From assembly GCA_045597205.1 (NCBI GenBank), contig JAZODT010000075.1, positions 1-40,280 on the forward strand: DNA of 40,280 bases, read 5' to 3'. This document shows positions 6,831-16,065 of the stretch, in pieces. The translations under genes were made by a program, and so were the position numbers. The notes under the pieces are model-generated. The model was not told the origin of the DNA. It did not search any database and worked only from the letters and a program-made list of their open reading frames with translations. Positions within the stretch are counted from its first letter, which is position 1; each line of letters begins with the position of its first letter. Source of the stretch: UMGS755 sp045597205 (GTDB lineage: Bacteria; Bacillota; Clostridia; UBA1381; UBA9506).

Positions 6831-9434
6831 TTAGTTTTTTGCAATTTTTTGCAGTTCAAATAAAACATTCATGGCTTCAATAGGGGTTAATGTGGTTAAA
6901 TCCATGTTTTTTAACCGCTGGGCGATTTCGCTGCCACGCATGTCTGCAATGTCTAGTTGCCCATCTTGCACCGGAAGCGTTTCTTTTGTCGGCAGTTCTG
7001 CCCAGCATTCTTTGTTTTCAATATCGGCTAAGATTTCTTTAGCCCGTTTTACCACTTGCCCCGGCAGACCGGCTAAAGCAGCCACCTCAATACCATAACT
7101 GTCATCGGCACCCCCACGGACAATCCGTCGCAAGAAAGTAACGCTATCGCCACGCTTTTTGCAGGCAATTGAGTAGTTCTTCACACCAGGGAGTTGCCCT
7201 TCTAATGCGGTTAATTCATGATAGTGGGTAGCAAATAATGATTTAGCGCCTAGTTTTTTAGGGTTTGATATGTATTCGGCAACGCTCCAGGCAATGGCCA
7301 AACCATCGAAGGTACTGGTGCCACGGCCAATTTCGTCTAACAGCAAAAGGCTTTTTTGGGTGGCATTTTTTAAAATGGCAGAAAGCTCTGTCATTTCCAC
7401 CATAAAGGTACTTTGCCCTGCTGATAAATCGTCTGAAGCACCAATGCGGGTAAAAATTTTATCACAAATACCAATGGTGCAGCCAGATGCCGGCACAAAA
7501 GAGCCGATTTGCGCCATAATGGTAATTAAGGCTACCTGACGCATATAAGTAGATTTACCGGCCATATTGGGACCGGTGACGATTAAAAATCGGTCGTCCT
7601 TGCAGTTTAATTCAGCATCGTTAGGGACAAACAGTTCATTTTTCAGCATTTTTTCCACAACAGGATGCCGACCATCACGAATGGAAATGGTGTCGGACAT
7701 GTCCACTGTGGGCATAGTATAATTATTCTTTGCGGCAACCTCTGCCAAAGAACAAAGGACATCGGTTAAGGCTAAAACAAAAGCCGTTTGCTGTACTCGT
7801 TCCACTTCATTTGCAATGGTATCACGAATATCACAAAACAGTTTATATTCCCGCTGGCGAAGCCGCTCTTCTGCCCCTAACAGCTTATCCTCTAATGCTT
7901 TTAATTCGGCATGAATATACCGTTCGTTGTTGGCCAAGGTCTGCTTGCGGATATATTCCGGCGGCACCTCGCCCTGAAAAGACTTGGGTACATCAATATA
8001 ATAACCAAACACACGGTTGTAGCTTATTTTTAAGGTTTTAATACCGGTACGTTCCCGTTCTACACATTCCATACGAGTCACTGCTTCGTGACCGTTATCT
8101 TTTAAATCCCGGTTAACATCCACCTCTTCATCGTAACCGTTTTTAATAATGCCGCCATCACGGGCAAAATGGGGGGCATCATCAAGAATAGAAGCCTCTA
8201 ATAAATCCAGCAAATCACCCATGGTGTCTATTTGCTGCGTTAATTCGCAAAAAAGAGGGACATCCAGCCGTGAAAGCATGAGTTCCACTTCAGGTAGCAT
8301 CATTAAAGAGCGTTTAAAAGCTACCAATTCTCTAGGAGTGGCAGACTTGCAAACAATGCGACCGATGAGGCGCTCTAAATCCTGAATATTGCTGAGTGCT
8401 GCCATTAAATCCAGCCGCAATTCCGCATTTTTTAATAATGTATCTACAGCATATAGCCGATTTTGAATTTTAGTGCAGTTCACCAGCGGTTTTTCTAAAA
8501 AACTCTTTAGCATACGGCCCCCCATAGCCGTTTTTGTTTTGTCAAGCACCCACAAAAGAGACCCTTTTTTGCTACCCAAACGCATGGTTTCGGTGAGCTC
8601 TAAATTCCGTCGGGTATTAGCGTCAATTTCCATATAGTCCTCCGTGTTATAATGACGGATGGTTCTGATATGGTTTAAAAACGTTTTTTGTGTTGCCGTT
8701 AAGTAGTCAATTAAAAGCCCTAGAGTATTTACCACACAGGCATCTTCAGAAAGAGATAAGTCAGACAGGGAATTGGCTACAAATTGCTTTAAAATTAAAT
8801 CCTTCGAATGGGCCCAATTGGGGTCGTGCTTTGCCTTGTCTAAACGGGTATTAAACCGCAAAGCGATTTCATTACGAAAATCTTCATTCTCATAAATGAA
8901 AGAAGAACAGATAATTTCAGCCGGCTTATACCGTGCCAGTTCATCTAAAAGTTTTTGCCAGGAGGAGAGGGTAACCAAAAAGAGTTCACCGGTGCTAATG
9001 TCAGAAAAAGCAACGCCAAAAAGGCCTTGCTCACCATAAATGGCGCAAAGGAAGTTGTTTTGTTTTTCTTCTAGCTGGGCAGTGTCTGTGATGGTACCGG
9101 GCGTAATAACACGGATAACATCACGGGGGAGCACGCCCTTAACCTCACCGGGCAGTGCCATTTGCTCACAAATAGCCACCTTATATCCTTTGGCGGTTAA
9201 ACGGCCGATATAGGTGTCAGCAGCATGAAAGGGCACACCGCACATGGGGTTGTTTTCCACATCCGGCCGACCAGCTTCGTTTTTCTGCCGGCTGGTTAGT
9301 GTTAAATCCAGCACAAGAGAGGCGATGCGGGCATCATCTGAAAACATTTCATAAAAATCGCCCATGCGGAAAAACAAAATAGCATCTGTATATTCTTTTT
9401 TCAGCTCATAATACCGCTCCATTGCCGGTGTCAT
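6831..9434 (-). CDS. mutS: DNA mismatch repair protein MutS
   Basis: Recognises base mismatches and small loops and starts repair with MutL. The 867-residue protein has the N-terminal mismatch-binding motif GDFYEMF (Phe and Glu near residues 27 and 29), connector, lever and clamp domains. The C-terminal ABC-type ATPase has Walker A GPNMAGKST near residue 618, signature DDLSAGQSTFMVEM, Walker B LLLDEIGRGTSTFDG and FATHYHEL. Length is normal for MutS1. SD aggagg precedes the ATG. It sits between ylbF and smpB with gaps of 27 and 22 bases. No mutL follows, unlike the usual mutSL pair; that gene must lie elsewhere. Confidence 0.98.
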   Translation of the reverse strand: MTPAMERYYELKKEYTDAILFFRMGDFYEMFSDDARIASLVLDLTLTSRQKNEAGRPDVENNPMCGVPFHAADTYIGRLTAKGYKVAICEQMALPGEVKGVLPRDVIRVITPGTITDTAQLEEKQNNFLCAIYGEQGLFGVAFSDISTGELFLVTLSSWQKLLDELARYKPAEIICSSFIYENEDFRNEIALRFNTRLDKAKHDPNWAHSKDLILKQFVANSLSDLSLSEDACVVNTLGLLIDYLTATQKTFLNHIRTIRHYNTEDYMEIDANTRRNLELTETMRLGSKKGSLLWVLDKTKTAMGGRMLKSFLEKPLVNCTKIQNRLYAVDTLLKNAELRLDLMAALSNIQDLERLIGRIVCKSATPRELVAFKRSLMMLPEVELMLSRLDVPLFCELTQQIDTMGDLLDLLEASILDDAPHFARDGGIIKNGYDEEVDVNRDLKDNGHEAVTRMECVERERTGIKTLKISYNRVFGYYIDVPKSFQGEVPPEYIRKQTLANNERYIHAELKALEDKLLGAEERLRQREYKLFCDIRDTIANEVERVQQTAFVLALTDVLCSLAEVAAKNNYTMPTVDMSDTISIRDGRHPVVEKMLKNELFVPNDAELNCKDDRFLIVTGPNMAGKSTYMRQVALITIMAQIGSFVPASGCTIGICDKIFTRIGASDDLSAGQSTFMVEMTELSAILKNATQKSLLLLDEIGRGTSTFDGLAIAWSVAEYISNPKKLGAKSLFATHYHELTALEGQLPGVKNYSIACKKRGDSVTFLRRIVRGGADDSYGIEVAALAGLPGQVVKRAKEILADIENKECWAELPTKETLPVQDGQLDIADMRGSEIAQRLKNMDLTTLTPIEAMNVLFELQKIAKN

Positions 9435-9461
9435 AAGTTGTTCCTCCTGTTATTTTTTTAT

Positions 9462-9860
9462 TTAGTGGCAACCGTTGCAGCCAGAGCAATTACCGGAGCA
9501 GCCGCCGCCCTCTTCGCCGCGAATGTGATAACCGATGATTTCATTCACCTGAGTGATGATGCGGTTAAAGGCAGATTTAGCTTCTAAATAAGCTTTAGCA
9601 GTGGCGTTTTGAGTTAAAATCTCCATATTTTCGTTCATTTTTTGGCGGAAACTTTCGAGTTTTTCGGGGGTCATGGCAGAAGCACGCATTTCTTCTGAAA
9701 GTGCGGTGCTCTTCTTTTCATATTCTGCCACGGCAGCCTGCGCATCATCATCGCTGAAAAAGGCAGCTTCCATTTCCTGAAACTGTGCCAATTCCGTAGA
9801 TTCGGCTAACAATTCGCCTAATTCGTGGGCTTTTTTTAAAATTTCTTCCATTCTATTCAT
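9462..9860 (-). CDS. YlbF/YmcA (RicF/RicA-like) family protein with C-terminal Cys cluster
   Basis: A 132-residue, mostly helical YlbF/YmcA-family protein. In Bacillus, YmcA, YlbF and YaaT form an Fe-S-binding complex acting on RNase Y and development. In B. subtilis ymcA sits directly downstream of miaB (ymcB) and near mutS, the same order as here, which supports a RicA-type assignment. The helical body runs to about residue 115. It is followed by a Gly-rich tail GCSGNCSGCNGCH containing four Cys and a terminal His, well suited to hold an Fe-S cluster or another metal. The start ATG is 2 bases from aaagg, which is close; an in-frame ATG three codons on is possible. Confidence 0.85.
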   Translation of the reverse strand: MNRMEEILKKAHELGELLAESTELAQFQEMEAAFFSDDDAQAAVAEYEKKSTALSEEMRASAMTPEKLESFRQKMNENMEILTQNATAKAYLEAKSAFNRIITQVNEIIGYHIRGEEGGGCSGNCSGCNGCH

Positions 9861-9873
9861 AACCTTTCTGTGT

Positions 9874-11277
9874 TTAATTTTGGGTTAACGTACCAGAGAG
9901 TGACCAAGTATTGGTTTTATCCACCGTAACGGTGACATAATCACCGGTTTTAATGCCATCTTTTTTGGGGAAATTTATAATCTTGCCGCCGGGCGTGCGG
10001 CCGGTGAGCATATCCTTATCCGTTTTGCTTTCGCCCTCAACCAAAAGCTCATAGGTCTTGCCAAAGCAGGCATCATTAATTTCTCTTGAAATGCGGTTTT
10101 GCACCTCCAGCAGTCGGTCAAATCGCTTATGCTTTTCTTCATCTGTTATTTTATCATCTATCTCGGCAGCCGGTGTGCCTTTTCGTTTGGAATAAATAAA
10201 GGAAAAAACACTATCAAACCGCACAGCTTCCAGCACTTTAATGGTCTCTTCAAAATCTTCATCCGATTCGTTAGGAAAGCCAACGATAATATCGGTGGTT
10301 AAGGTAATATCCGGCATTTTTTCTCGAACACGGCTGACCAATTCCAGATATTGTGCTTGAGTATAATGACGGTTCATGGCGGAAAGAATCCTGTCACTGC
10401 CTGCCTGGAAAGGCAAATGTAACTGGGGCATTACCTTGTCACATTCTGCCATAGCCGTGATAAGACGCTCACTTATATCCTTTGGATGAGAGGTCATAAA
10501 TCGGATACGACGGACACCAGGAATATCGTTAACCATGCGAAGCAGGTCGGCAAAGTCAATATCCGCTTCCAAATCCTTGCCATAGGCATTTACATTTTGC
10601 CCCAGGAGGCTGATTTCCGTAACACCCTGTGCCGCCAAATCTTTAATTTCTTGCAACACCCGTTCAGGCTTACGGCTGCGCTCACGACCGCGAACATAGG
10701 GCACAATACAGTATGTGCAAAAGTTGTTGCAGCCATACATAACCGAAACCCAGGCTTTCGGGTCACCAGTGCGGTAAATAGGGATGTTCTCCGCAATCAC
10801 ACCCTCAGAATCTTCTATAGAGAAAACACGTTTTTCTTCCAAAAGTGCCTCACACAAAATTTGGGGAAACTTGTGAAGTGAGTGGGTGCCGAACACTAAA
10901 GAAACGTGACGGTATTTGCTTTTAATGGTTTTTGCCATGTGTTCCTGCTGTGCCATGCACCCGCAAAGGCCAATTAATAATTCGGGGCGGCGGCGCTTTT
11001 CGTGCACTAAGGCACCAATGTTACCCAAAACACGTTGTTCAGCACCTTCACGCACGGCGCAGGTGTTATATAAAATAAAATCCGCTTCTTCTTTGTTTTC
11101 TGTAAAAGTATATCCCATAGCGGACAGCATACCACGAATGCGCTCAGAGTCATTCTCGTTCTGCTGACAGCCATAGGTGATAACAAGAGCCTTAGGATTA
11201 CGGCCGGACAGCAGTTGCTTTACACGGTTGGAATAGATTGTCTGTTGTTTCATTTCTTCAGGGGAAACAGTTTTCAT
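9874..11277 (-). CDS. miaB: tRNA-2-methylthio-N6-(dimethylallyl)adenosine synthase MiaB
   Basis: Radical SAM methylthiotransferase that adds a methylthio group to N6-isopentenyl-A37 of tRNAs reading UNN codons. The 467-residue protein has the N-terminal MTTase domain (YGCQQNENDSE, later NTCAVREGAE and GLCGCMAQ, supplying the three auxiliary-cluster cysteines). The radical SAM motif CNNFCTYC lies near residue 183, followed by VPYVRGRERSR. A C-terminal TRAM domain begins at about residue 400. SD aaaggagc precedes the ATG. Located between hisC (18-base gap) and ylbF (13-base gap). Length and motifs separate it from MtaB and RimO. Confidence 0.96.
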   Translation of the reverse strand: MKTVSPEEMKQQTIYSNRVKQLLSGRNPKALVITYGCQQNENDSERIRGMLSAMGYTFTENKEEADFILYNTCAVREGAEQRVLGNIGALVHEKRRRPELLIGLCGCMAQQEHMAKTIKSKYRHVSLVFGTHSLHKFPQILCEALLEEKRVFSIEDSEGVIAENIPIYRTGDPKAWVSVMYGCNNFCTYCIVPYVRGRERSRKPERVLQEIKDLAAQGVTEISLLGQNVNAYGKDLEADIDFADLLRMVNDIPGVRRIRFMTSHPKDISERLITAMAECDKVMPQLHLPFQAGSDRILSAMNRHYTQAQYLELVSRVREKMPDITLTTDIIVGFPNESDEDFEETIKVLEAVRFDSVFSFIYSKRKGTPAAEIDDKITDEEKHKRFDRLLEVQNRISREINDACFGKTYELLVEGESKTDKDMLTGRTPGGKIINFPKKDGIKTGDYVTVTVDKTNTWSLSGTLTQN

Positions 11278-11295
11278 AGTAAGGCTCCTTTCTTT

Positions 11296-12390
11296 TTAAA
11301 GTGATTCTAAAACAGCGGAAAGGGCTTTTATAAAGCCTTTACATTCCTCTATCGTGCCAATGGTGACACGTAAGTACCCGGGCATGCCTAAAACATGACC
11401 GCCCTTAACAATATAACCCTTTTTGAGCAGTGCTTCATAAACGATTTTGGCATCCTTTTTGGTGTTTACTGCCATAAAATTTGTGCTGGTTTTCACATAA
11501 GGAAGTCCCATTTTGGTAAAGGCTTCTTCTAAATAGGCTTTTCCTTCTTCGTTAATTTTTAAAGAGCGCTCTAAAAAGCCCTTATCTGTTAACGCTGCTT
11601 CGGCCGCAGCGAGGGCCGGCGAGCAAACATTAAAAGGCGGGCGCGTTTTTTCAAGCTCGCAGGTTAAGGTGCTATCACCAATGCCATAACCCACACGGAG
11701 ACCGGCTAACCCGTAAATTTTAGAAAAAGTTCTCAAAATGAGAATGTTTTTTCTGCTTTTCAGTTGTGCCAAGCTATTGGGATAGGTAGGATTGCCTGCA
11801 GCATATTCATAATAGGCCTCATCAATCACCACCAAAATATCTTCCGGCAGTTTTTCTAAAAAGGCGTTCTGTTCTTTTTCAGTGAACATACCGCCGGTGG
11901 GGTTATTGGGGTTACAAAGCCAAACCACCTTGGTTTTCGGTGTAATGGCAGAAAGAAGCATTTCAGGATTATACTGCATATTTTCATCCAAAGCCACTTT
12001 AACAGGGGTAGCACCGGCAGCCAATACATTCAGTTCATAAAGGGAGAAAGAGGGGTCTGGCATTACGCTCTCGTCACCCTCTGACAAAAAGGTTTTGCAC
12101 ACCAGCTCAATGAGCCCGTCACTTCCTGTGCCGAAAATTAAATTCTCCGGCAGACAATTTAGATGTGCTGAAAGAGCCTGACGTAAAGCATAGGCGTTAG
12201 GATCCGGGTACATAAACACATCCTGCATACATTGGTTGGCAGCTTCTAATGCTTTTGGCGAAGCCCCTAGAGGATTTTCATTAGAGGCAAGTTTAACAAC
12301 TTTTGAAAGGCCAAACTGCCGTTTAATTTCATCAATGGGCCGTCCGGGGGCATAGGGTGCCACCGAGGCCAAGCTATTTTTAATTTTCAT
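11296..12390 (-). CDS. hisC: Histidinol-phosphate aminotransferase
   Basis: PLP-dependent class I/II aminotransferase converting imidazole-acetol phosphate and glutamate to histidinol phosphate. The 364-residue sequence shows KLASNENPLGASP near the N-terminus, NPNNPTGG in the middle, VIDEAYYEYA, and RTFSKIYGLAGLRVGY with the Schiff-base lysine near residue 223. A C-terminal RVTIGT block binds substrate. Related enzymes can also use aromatic 2-oxo acids, so a side role in Phe/Tyr formation is possible. It is the only histidine gene here and lies inside a housekeeping operon, 11 bases after purE, rather than in a his operon. Confidence 0.92.
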   Translation of the reverse strand: MKIKNSLASVAPYAPGRPIDEIKRQFGLSKVVKLASNENPLGASPKALEAANQCMQDVFMYPDPNAYALRQALSAHLNCLPENLIFGTGSDGLIELVCKTFLSEGDESVMPDPSFSLYELNVLAAGATPVKVALDENMQYNPEMLLSAITPKTKVVWLCNPNNPTGGMFTEKEQNAFLEKLPEDILVVIDEAYYEYAAGNPTYPNSLAQLKSRKNILILRTFSKIYGLAGLRVGYGIGDSTLTCELEKTRPPFNVCSPALAAAEAALTDKGFLERSLKINEEGKAYLEEAFTKMGLPYVKTSTNFMAVNTKKDAKIVYEALLKKGYIVKGGHVLGMPGYLRVTIGTIEECKGFIKALSAVLESL

Positions 12391-12401
12391 AGATTAGCAC
12401 C

Positions 12402-12908
12402 TTATATGTTAGCGACTTCTTCACGAATAGCCTTATTTTTTGCTTCCACTTCTGCTGCCATATCAGCTTTGAACTGAGAAAGCTTTGGCCCGATGTCTTC
12501 ATATTTTAAGGAAAGAATCTGTGCGGCTAAAATGCCGGCATTGTCAGCACCGTCAATGGCAACGGTGGCAACAGGAATCCCCTTAGGCATCTGCACCATG
12601 GAAAGCAGAGAATCAAGTCCATCCATTGTGGAGGACTTCATGGGAATGCCAATCACAGGCAGGGTGGTGAAAGCGGCCAACACGCCGGCTAAATGTGCGG
12701 CTTTGCCGGCAGCGGCAATGATAATATCCACACCGTTTGCCTGGGCTTCTTTTGCATAACGCTCTGCCGCATCCGGCGTTCTGTGAGCAGAAATTACGTT
12801 TACATCGGCTTCAATGCCGAATTTTTTTAACATAGCAATACATTTTTTAACCACAGGAAAATCAGAATCGCTGCCCATAATCACAGCGGCTTTTGGTTGT
12901 TTGTTCAT
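12402..12908 (-). CDS. purE: 5-(carboxyamino)imidazole ribonucleotide mutase PurE
   Basis: Class I PurE: moves the carboxylate of N5-CAIR to C4 in purine synthesis. The 168-residue protein has MGSDSDFPV (residues 11-19), SAHRTPDAAERYA (about 40-52), the AAAGKAAHLAGV loop and PVIGIPMKSS. The typical length and the lack of a fused PurK are consistent with the bacterial mutase. First gene of the operon, about 60 bases from its promoter. No other pur genes are nearby. Confidence 0.96.
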   Translation of the reverse strand: MNKQPKAAVIMGSDSDFPVVKKCIAMLKKFGIEADVNVISAHRTPDAAERYAKEAQANGVDIIIAAAGKAAHLAGVLAAFTTLPVIGIPMKSSTMDGLDSLLSMVQMPKGIPVATVAIDGADNAGILAAQILSLKYEDIGPKLSQFKADMAAEVEAKNKAIREEVANI

Positions 12909-12966
12909 GTTGCATCATCCTTTATCTAAAAGTTTTGTAAAAAATTTTAATGTTTTTAACTAATTT

Positions 12967-12995
12967 ATTCTATCATATTTTATGCGAAAATACAA
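12967..12995 (-). promoter_or_regulatory. Promoter of the purE-hisC-miaB-ylbF-mutS-smpB operon
   Basis: On the minus strand: TTGTAT (12990-12995), 17-bp spacer, TAGAAT (12967-12972). It is the only good promoter-like match before purE, and the five later gaps are all under 30 bases. Confidence 0.65.
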
Positions 12996-13013
12996 TTGTT
13001 TTTTGGCAAGTTA

Positions 13014-13049
13014 TAAAAAAGAACCGGCATGGCTAAATACCATACCGGT
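13014..13049 (-). terminator. Terminator of the cysteine-synthase-like gene
   Basis: On the minus strand a 10-bp stem (13040-13049 with 13023-13032, one G-U pair) and 7-base loop are followed by a T-rich run (13014-13022). Confidence 0.8.
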
Positions 13050-13061
13050 CTGGATTGCATG

Positions 13062-14072
13062 TTAACGAATAACACGAAGATTCTCTAAGCAAATAGCGGC
13101 CGACAAAGAATCTTTTGGTGATGTTTGTGTTTTGACATAATCGGTGGAAAGATATTTTTTGTTATCATCAGCAAAAACGGTGACAATAGCAGCGTCATCC
13201 CCCAACACATCACTAGCTAAAACGCTACCTAAAAAATTAGCCCCCGAAGAAACACCAACGCCAATGCCCAAGGTTTCAGAAAGCTTTCTTGCCATAGAGA
13301 TGGCATCCCCATCATCTACTGAAACAATCTGGTCCATGTCAGAAAGCTTTAAAATAGGGGGAATAAACTCATCTGAAATGCCGTAAATTCTATGTTTACC
13401 TACTTTATAGCCGGTTGAAAGCGTGGGGGAGTTGGAAGGTTCTAAAGGAAAAGCTTTACAAGCCGGATTCGCTGTTTTTAAACTTTTGGCAATACCCATA
13501 ACGGTACCGCCGGTACCCACACCGGCAACAACGCCATCTGCACAAAGGCCAATGCTTTTAAGCTGGCGGATAATTTCGACACCGGTGCTTTCAACGTGAG
13601 CCTGCGTGTTATCTTCATTAGAGAACTGACAGGGCAAAAATACGCCACCTTGTTTGGCAAACTCTTCTGTCATTTGAATAGAGCCTAAAAAACCGCCTTC
13701 TTCTGAAGAAACCAAATGGACAGTGGCACCAAAACTTTCCATTAATGCAATGCGTTCACGGCTCATCCAATCCGGCATATAAATTTTAACGGGATGGCCT
13801 AAATACCGCCCCAAAGCGGAAAACGATATGCCGGTGTTACCACTGGTGGCTTCGGCAATGGTATCACCTGGTTTTATTTTGCCGGTTTCATAAGCTTTTT
13901 TCAGAATGTATAAAGCCACGCGGTCTTTAATGCTACCGGTTAAATTATAATATTCTGCTTTTGCATAAAGCCGCCGTTTTTTTCCTTTATAGCGATAGGT
14001 AATTTCCAATAAGGGGGTGTTACCGATTAAAGGCTCTATGGCGGCAAAACGTTTTTCTAAATCTTGATTCAT
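13062..14072 (-). CDS. PLP-dependent cysteine synthase family protein (OASS/CBS fold)
   Basis: Fold-type II PLP enzyme, probably making cysteine from O-acetylserine and sulfide or a related beta-replacement. The PLP lysine lies in NLTGSIKDR (Lys49). The substrate loop TSGNTG is at about residues 76-81 and the phosphate-binding loop GVGTGGT near residue 185. Compared with classical CysK the lysine loop reads NLTGSIKDR rather than NPGGSVKDR, and the N-terminal ITYRYKGKKRRLYAK is unusual, so it belongs to a divergent Firmicute clade. Length 336 aa. It is monocistronic, with its own good promoter and terminator and no cysE. Exact substrates are uncertain. Confidence 0.82.
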   Translation of the reverse strand: MNQDLEKRFAAIEPLIGNTPLLEITYRYKGKKRRLYAKAEYYNLTGSIKDRVALYILKKAYETGKIKPGDTIAEATSGNTGISFSALGRYLGHPVKIYMPDWMSRERIALMESFGATVHLVSSEEGGFLGSIQMTEEFAKQGGVFLPCQFSNEDNTQAHVESTGVEIIRQLKSIGLCADGVVAGVGTGGTVMGIAKSLKTANPACKAFPLEPSNSPTLSTGYKVGKHRIYGISDEFIPPILKLSDMDQIVSVDDGDAISMARKLSETLGIGVGVSSGANFLGSVLASDVLGDDAAIVTVFADDNKKYLSTDYVKTQTSPKDSLSAAICLENLRVIR

Positions 14073-14141
14073 AGGGATCAGTCCTTTAATATCAGGGTTA
14101 CTATAATTACTATATGCAAAAATTTTTTAGCGTACCCCTTT

Positions 14142-14170
14142 ATTATAATACGAACTGTATAAATTTGCAA
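14142..14170 (-). promoter_or_regulatory. Promoter of the cysteine-synthase-like gene
   Basis: Minus strand TTGCAA (14165-14170), 17-bp spacer, TATAAT (14142-14147). About 65 bases of leader follow, with no T-box or S-box motif. Confidence 0.75.
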
Positions 14171-14251
14171 GGTTAAATTTGGTTTTGACGTATAATTCTC
14201 TTGGTAGGAAGCAAAATAAAACATAGTAAACTGAAAACAGGAGGCGTTGTA

Positions 14252-14434
14252 ATGAAAGTGACGATTGTAGAAGGGTGCATTGGCTGTGGCTTGTGTACCA
14301 GTACCTGTCCGGAAGTATTTCGCATGCAAGATGATGGCACAGCTGAGGTTTATGCACAGCCGGAAGAAAGCCAGAAAACACCAGTGGAGGAATCGGCAGA
14401 GGGTTGCCCCGTCAGTGTGATTTTAGTGGAATAA
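14252..14434 (+). CDS. Small ferredoxin, single [4Fe-4S] type
   Basis: A 60-residue electron carrier. CIGCGLCTSTCP near the N-terminus gives C-x2-C-x2-C plus a fourth Cys, and GCPVSVI near the C-terminus gives the last ligand, as in Thermotoga-type one-cluster ferredoxins. In those, two extra Cys form a disulfide. The start is the ATG at 14252, directly behind caggagg; an upstream in-frame GTG has no SD. It converges on sigE with only 3 bases between the stop codons and no obvious terminator. A TATAAT at 14191-14196 lacks a well-placed -35 box, so the promoter is unresolved. Confidence 0.92.
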   Translation: MKVTIVEGCIGCGLCTSTCPEVFRMQDDGTAEVYAQPEESQKTPVEESAEGCPVSVILVE

Positions 14435-14437
14435 TGT

Positions 14438-15175
14438 TCACTGTGCTAAATTGTTGAATTCTTTTTTTAGTCGCTCGATGATGCGCTTTTCCAATCGGGA
14501 TATGTAGGATTGAGAAATGCCCAGCATATCGGCGACTTCTTTTTGTGTTTTTTCTGCTCCAGAGTGGAGTCCAAATCGCAATTCCATAATCTGTTTTTCG
14601 CGGGGGGACAGTCGGCTGATGGCGCTATAGAGCAGTTGACGATCCACTTCTTCTTCAATTCGGCGTGAAATTTCATCATTTTCTGTGCCCAGCACATCAG
14701 AAAGCAAAAGCTCGTTGCCGTCCCAATCGGTGTTTAATGGTTCATCAATAGAAACTTCACATTTAATATTATGATTTTTGCGCAAATACATTAAAATTTC
14801 GTTTTCTATACAACGAGAGGCATACGTTGCAAGTTTTATGTTTTTTGAGGTATCAAACGTGTTAATGGCTTTAATTAACCCAATGGTGCCGATGGAAATT
14901 AGGTCTTCAATATAAATGCCGGTGTTTTCAAACTTGCGGGCTACATATACAACCAGTCGCAGGTTGTGCTCGATTAAAGTCTTTTTTACATCCAGAGCTT
15001 CAGCTGTTAATTCGGCTAATAAACCGGATTCTTCTTCGGGCGTTAGGGGGGCAGGGAGTGCTTCACTGCCACCTATGTATAAAAAGGAGAACTCTTCTTC
15101 CGTCAGCCATTTTATAATTCGATTTTTATGTGTTTTTGAAAAGGCAAGTAGTTTTGTTAAAATGGTTTGTTTCAT
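14438..15175 (-). CDS. sigE: Sporulation sigma factor SigE (pro-sigma-E)
   Basis: Mother-cell sigma factor of early endospore formation, made as an inactive precursor. From the ATG at 15175 the product has 245 residues. An amphipathic basic pro-sequence of about 30 residues precedes LYIGGSEALP, the processing region seen in Bacillus SigE. Region 2 (NLRLVVYVARKFENTG, then EDLISIGTIGLIKA and YASRCIENEILMYLR) and region 4 (REKQIMELRFGL, then a helix-turn-helix with QSYISRLEKR) are almost identical to known SigE. The gene overlaps the end of spoIIGA by about 50 bases, the usual spoIIG pairing. sigG, often next, is absent; a ferredoxin gene converges instead. Confidence 0.95.
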   Translation of the reverse strand: MKQTILTKLLAFSKTHKNRIIKWLTEEEFSFLYIGGSEALPAPLTPEEESGLLAELTAEALDVKKTLIEHNLRLVVYVARKFENTGIYIEDLISIGTIGLIKAINTFDTSKNIKLATYASRCIENEILMYLRKNHNIKCEVSIDEPLNTDWDGNELLLSDVLGTENDEISRRIEEEVDRQLLYSAISRLSPREKQIMELRFGLHSGAEKTQKEVADMLGISQSYISRLEKRIIERLKKEFNNLAQ

Positions 15176-16031
15176 GCTTTTTGTCAACTCCCTCAAAATC
15201 GTGGGGCAATATTGCATCCCAGTAATGATAAAAATCCAGTGGTTCTTCTGTTATGGCAATCATTCGCTTTTCTAAAGCAATCAGTCGCCGCCCTTTTTCA
15301 CAATAAATTTCATCCGGCCAAAAGGCGTTTAATGCTATGGTGCCCTGCAGGGTGCGGCAAGAGACAGTTGTTAGCTTTAGGGAAATTGCCGAGGGACAAT
15401 CAGCCTCTGGGAATAAGGGTTTTAGGCTTTGCCATTCGGCCACAATAATTCCTTTTGCTTTGCGGTCACAAAGCAAATTGCCGCTGTCATAATAGCCCCG
15501 CAGCAAAGCGGTGCGGTTGTTTATACCGATTCGTACCGGAATAATCTGCTTGTTTATTGTCGTTAATTTCATTCCCACAGCGAACACCGACTTTAGCAAA
15601 AAATAACAAAGTCCACCAATAAGCAAAAGTAAATAGGCGGGTATATTCATGTAAACAGAGCCGTTGCGACAGATAACGCCGGGCCATGCGCCTGCACCGG
15701 CATACTGCAACAAACAAATGGTGGCACCGCCGATCATAAATACGGTAACGTAAAACACACTGATATGTTGCAGGCAATGTTTTAAACACCCGGGGCGAAA
15801 AGCCAAAACGGCCATGAGTGCACCAGTTATGAGTCTGCCAACTATGCTGTAAAGATAGGAAGAGGGCAGAAAAAAGATGCAGACAGCATAGAGGCCGCCT
15901 AAAAAAGCAATGACTATCAGACGTAATGTGGTTACTTGCCGATGTAGCAATAACCCTGTTATCCACAAGAGAAGATAATTAAATATTGTGTTCATCAGCA
16001 GTAAAATATCTACATAAATTTTAATTTCCAA
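15126..16031 (-). CDS. spoIIGA: Sigma-E processing peptidase SpoIIGA
   Basis: Membrane aspartic protease that cleaves pro-sigma-E after a signal from the forespore. The 301-residue protein begins EIKIYVDILLLMNTIFNYLL and has about five N-terminal membrane segments in the first 165 residues, then a cytoplasmic domain. That domain contains GYYDSGNLL near residue 183, the DSGN catalytic motif of this dimeric protease. The start is a TTG (16029-16031) 8 bases after ggagg. It overlaps sigE, which implies coupled translation. Sequence similarity in this family is low, but the motif and position make the call secure. Confidence 0.93.
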   Translation of the reverse strand: MEIKIYVDILLLMNTIFNYLLLWITGLLLHRQVTTLRLIVIAFLGGLYAVCIFFLPSSYLYSIVGRLITGALMAVLAFRPGCLKHCLQHISVFYVTVFMIGGATICLLQYAGAGAWPGVICRNGSVYMNIPAYLLLLIGGLCYFLLKSVFAVGMKLTTINKQIIPVRIGINNRTALLRGYYDSGNLLCDRKAKGIIVAEWQSLKPLFPEADCPSAISLKLTTVSCRTLQGTIALNAFWPDEIYCEKGRRLIALEKRMIAITEEPLDFYHYWDAILPHDFEGVDKKHETNHFNKTTCLFKNT

Positions 16032-16065
16032 CGGCTTTTCCTCCGTATGTTAACCTCTTTCTCAC

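Noticed and set aside
14191..14196. Ferredoxin promoter at this TATAAT
   Set aside because: No acceptable -35 at 16-18 bp; not listed as a feature.
14467..14697. Small frames inside sigE and other genes (both strands)
   Set aside because: They overlap strongly supported genes in other frames, lack SD sites and show no domain signal.
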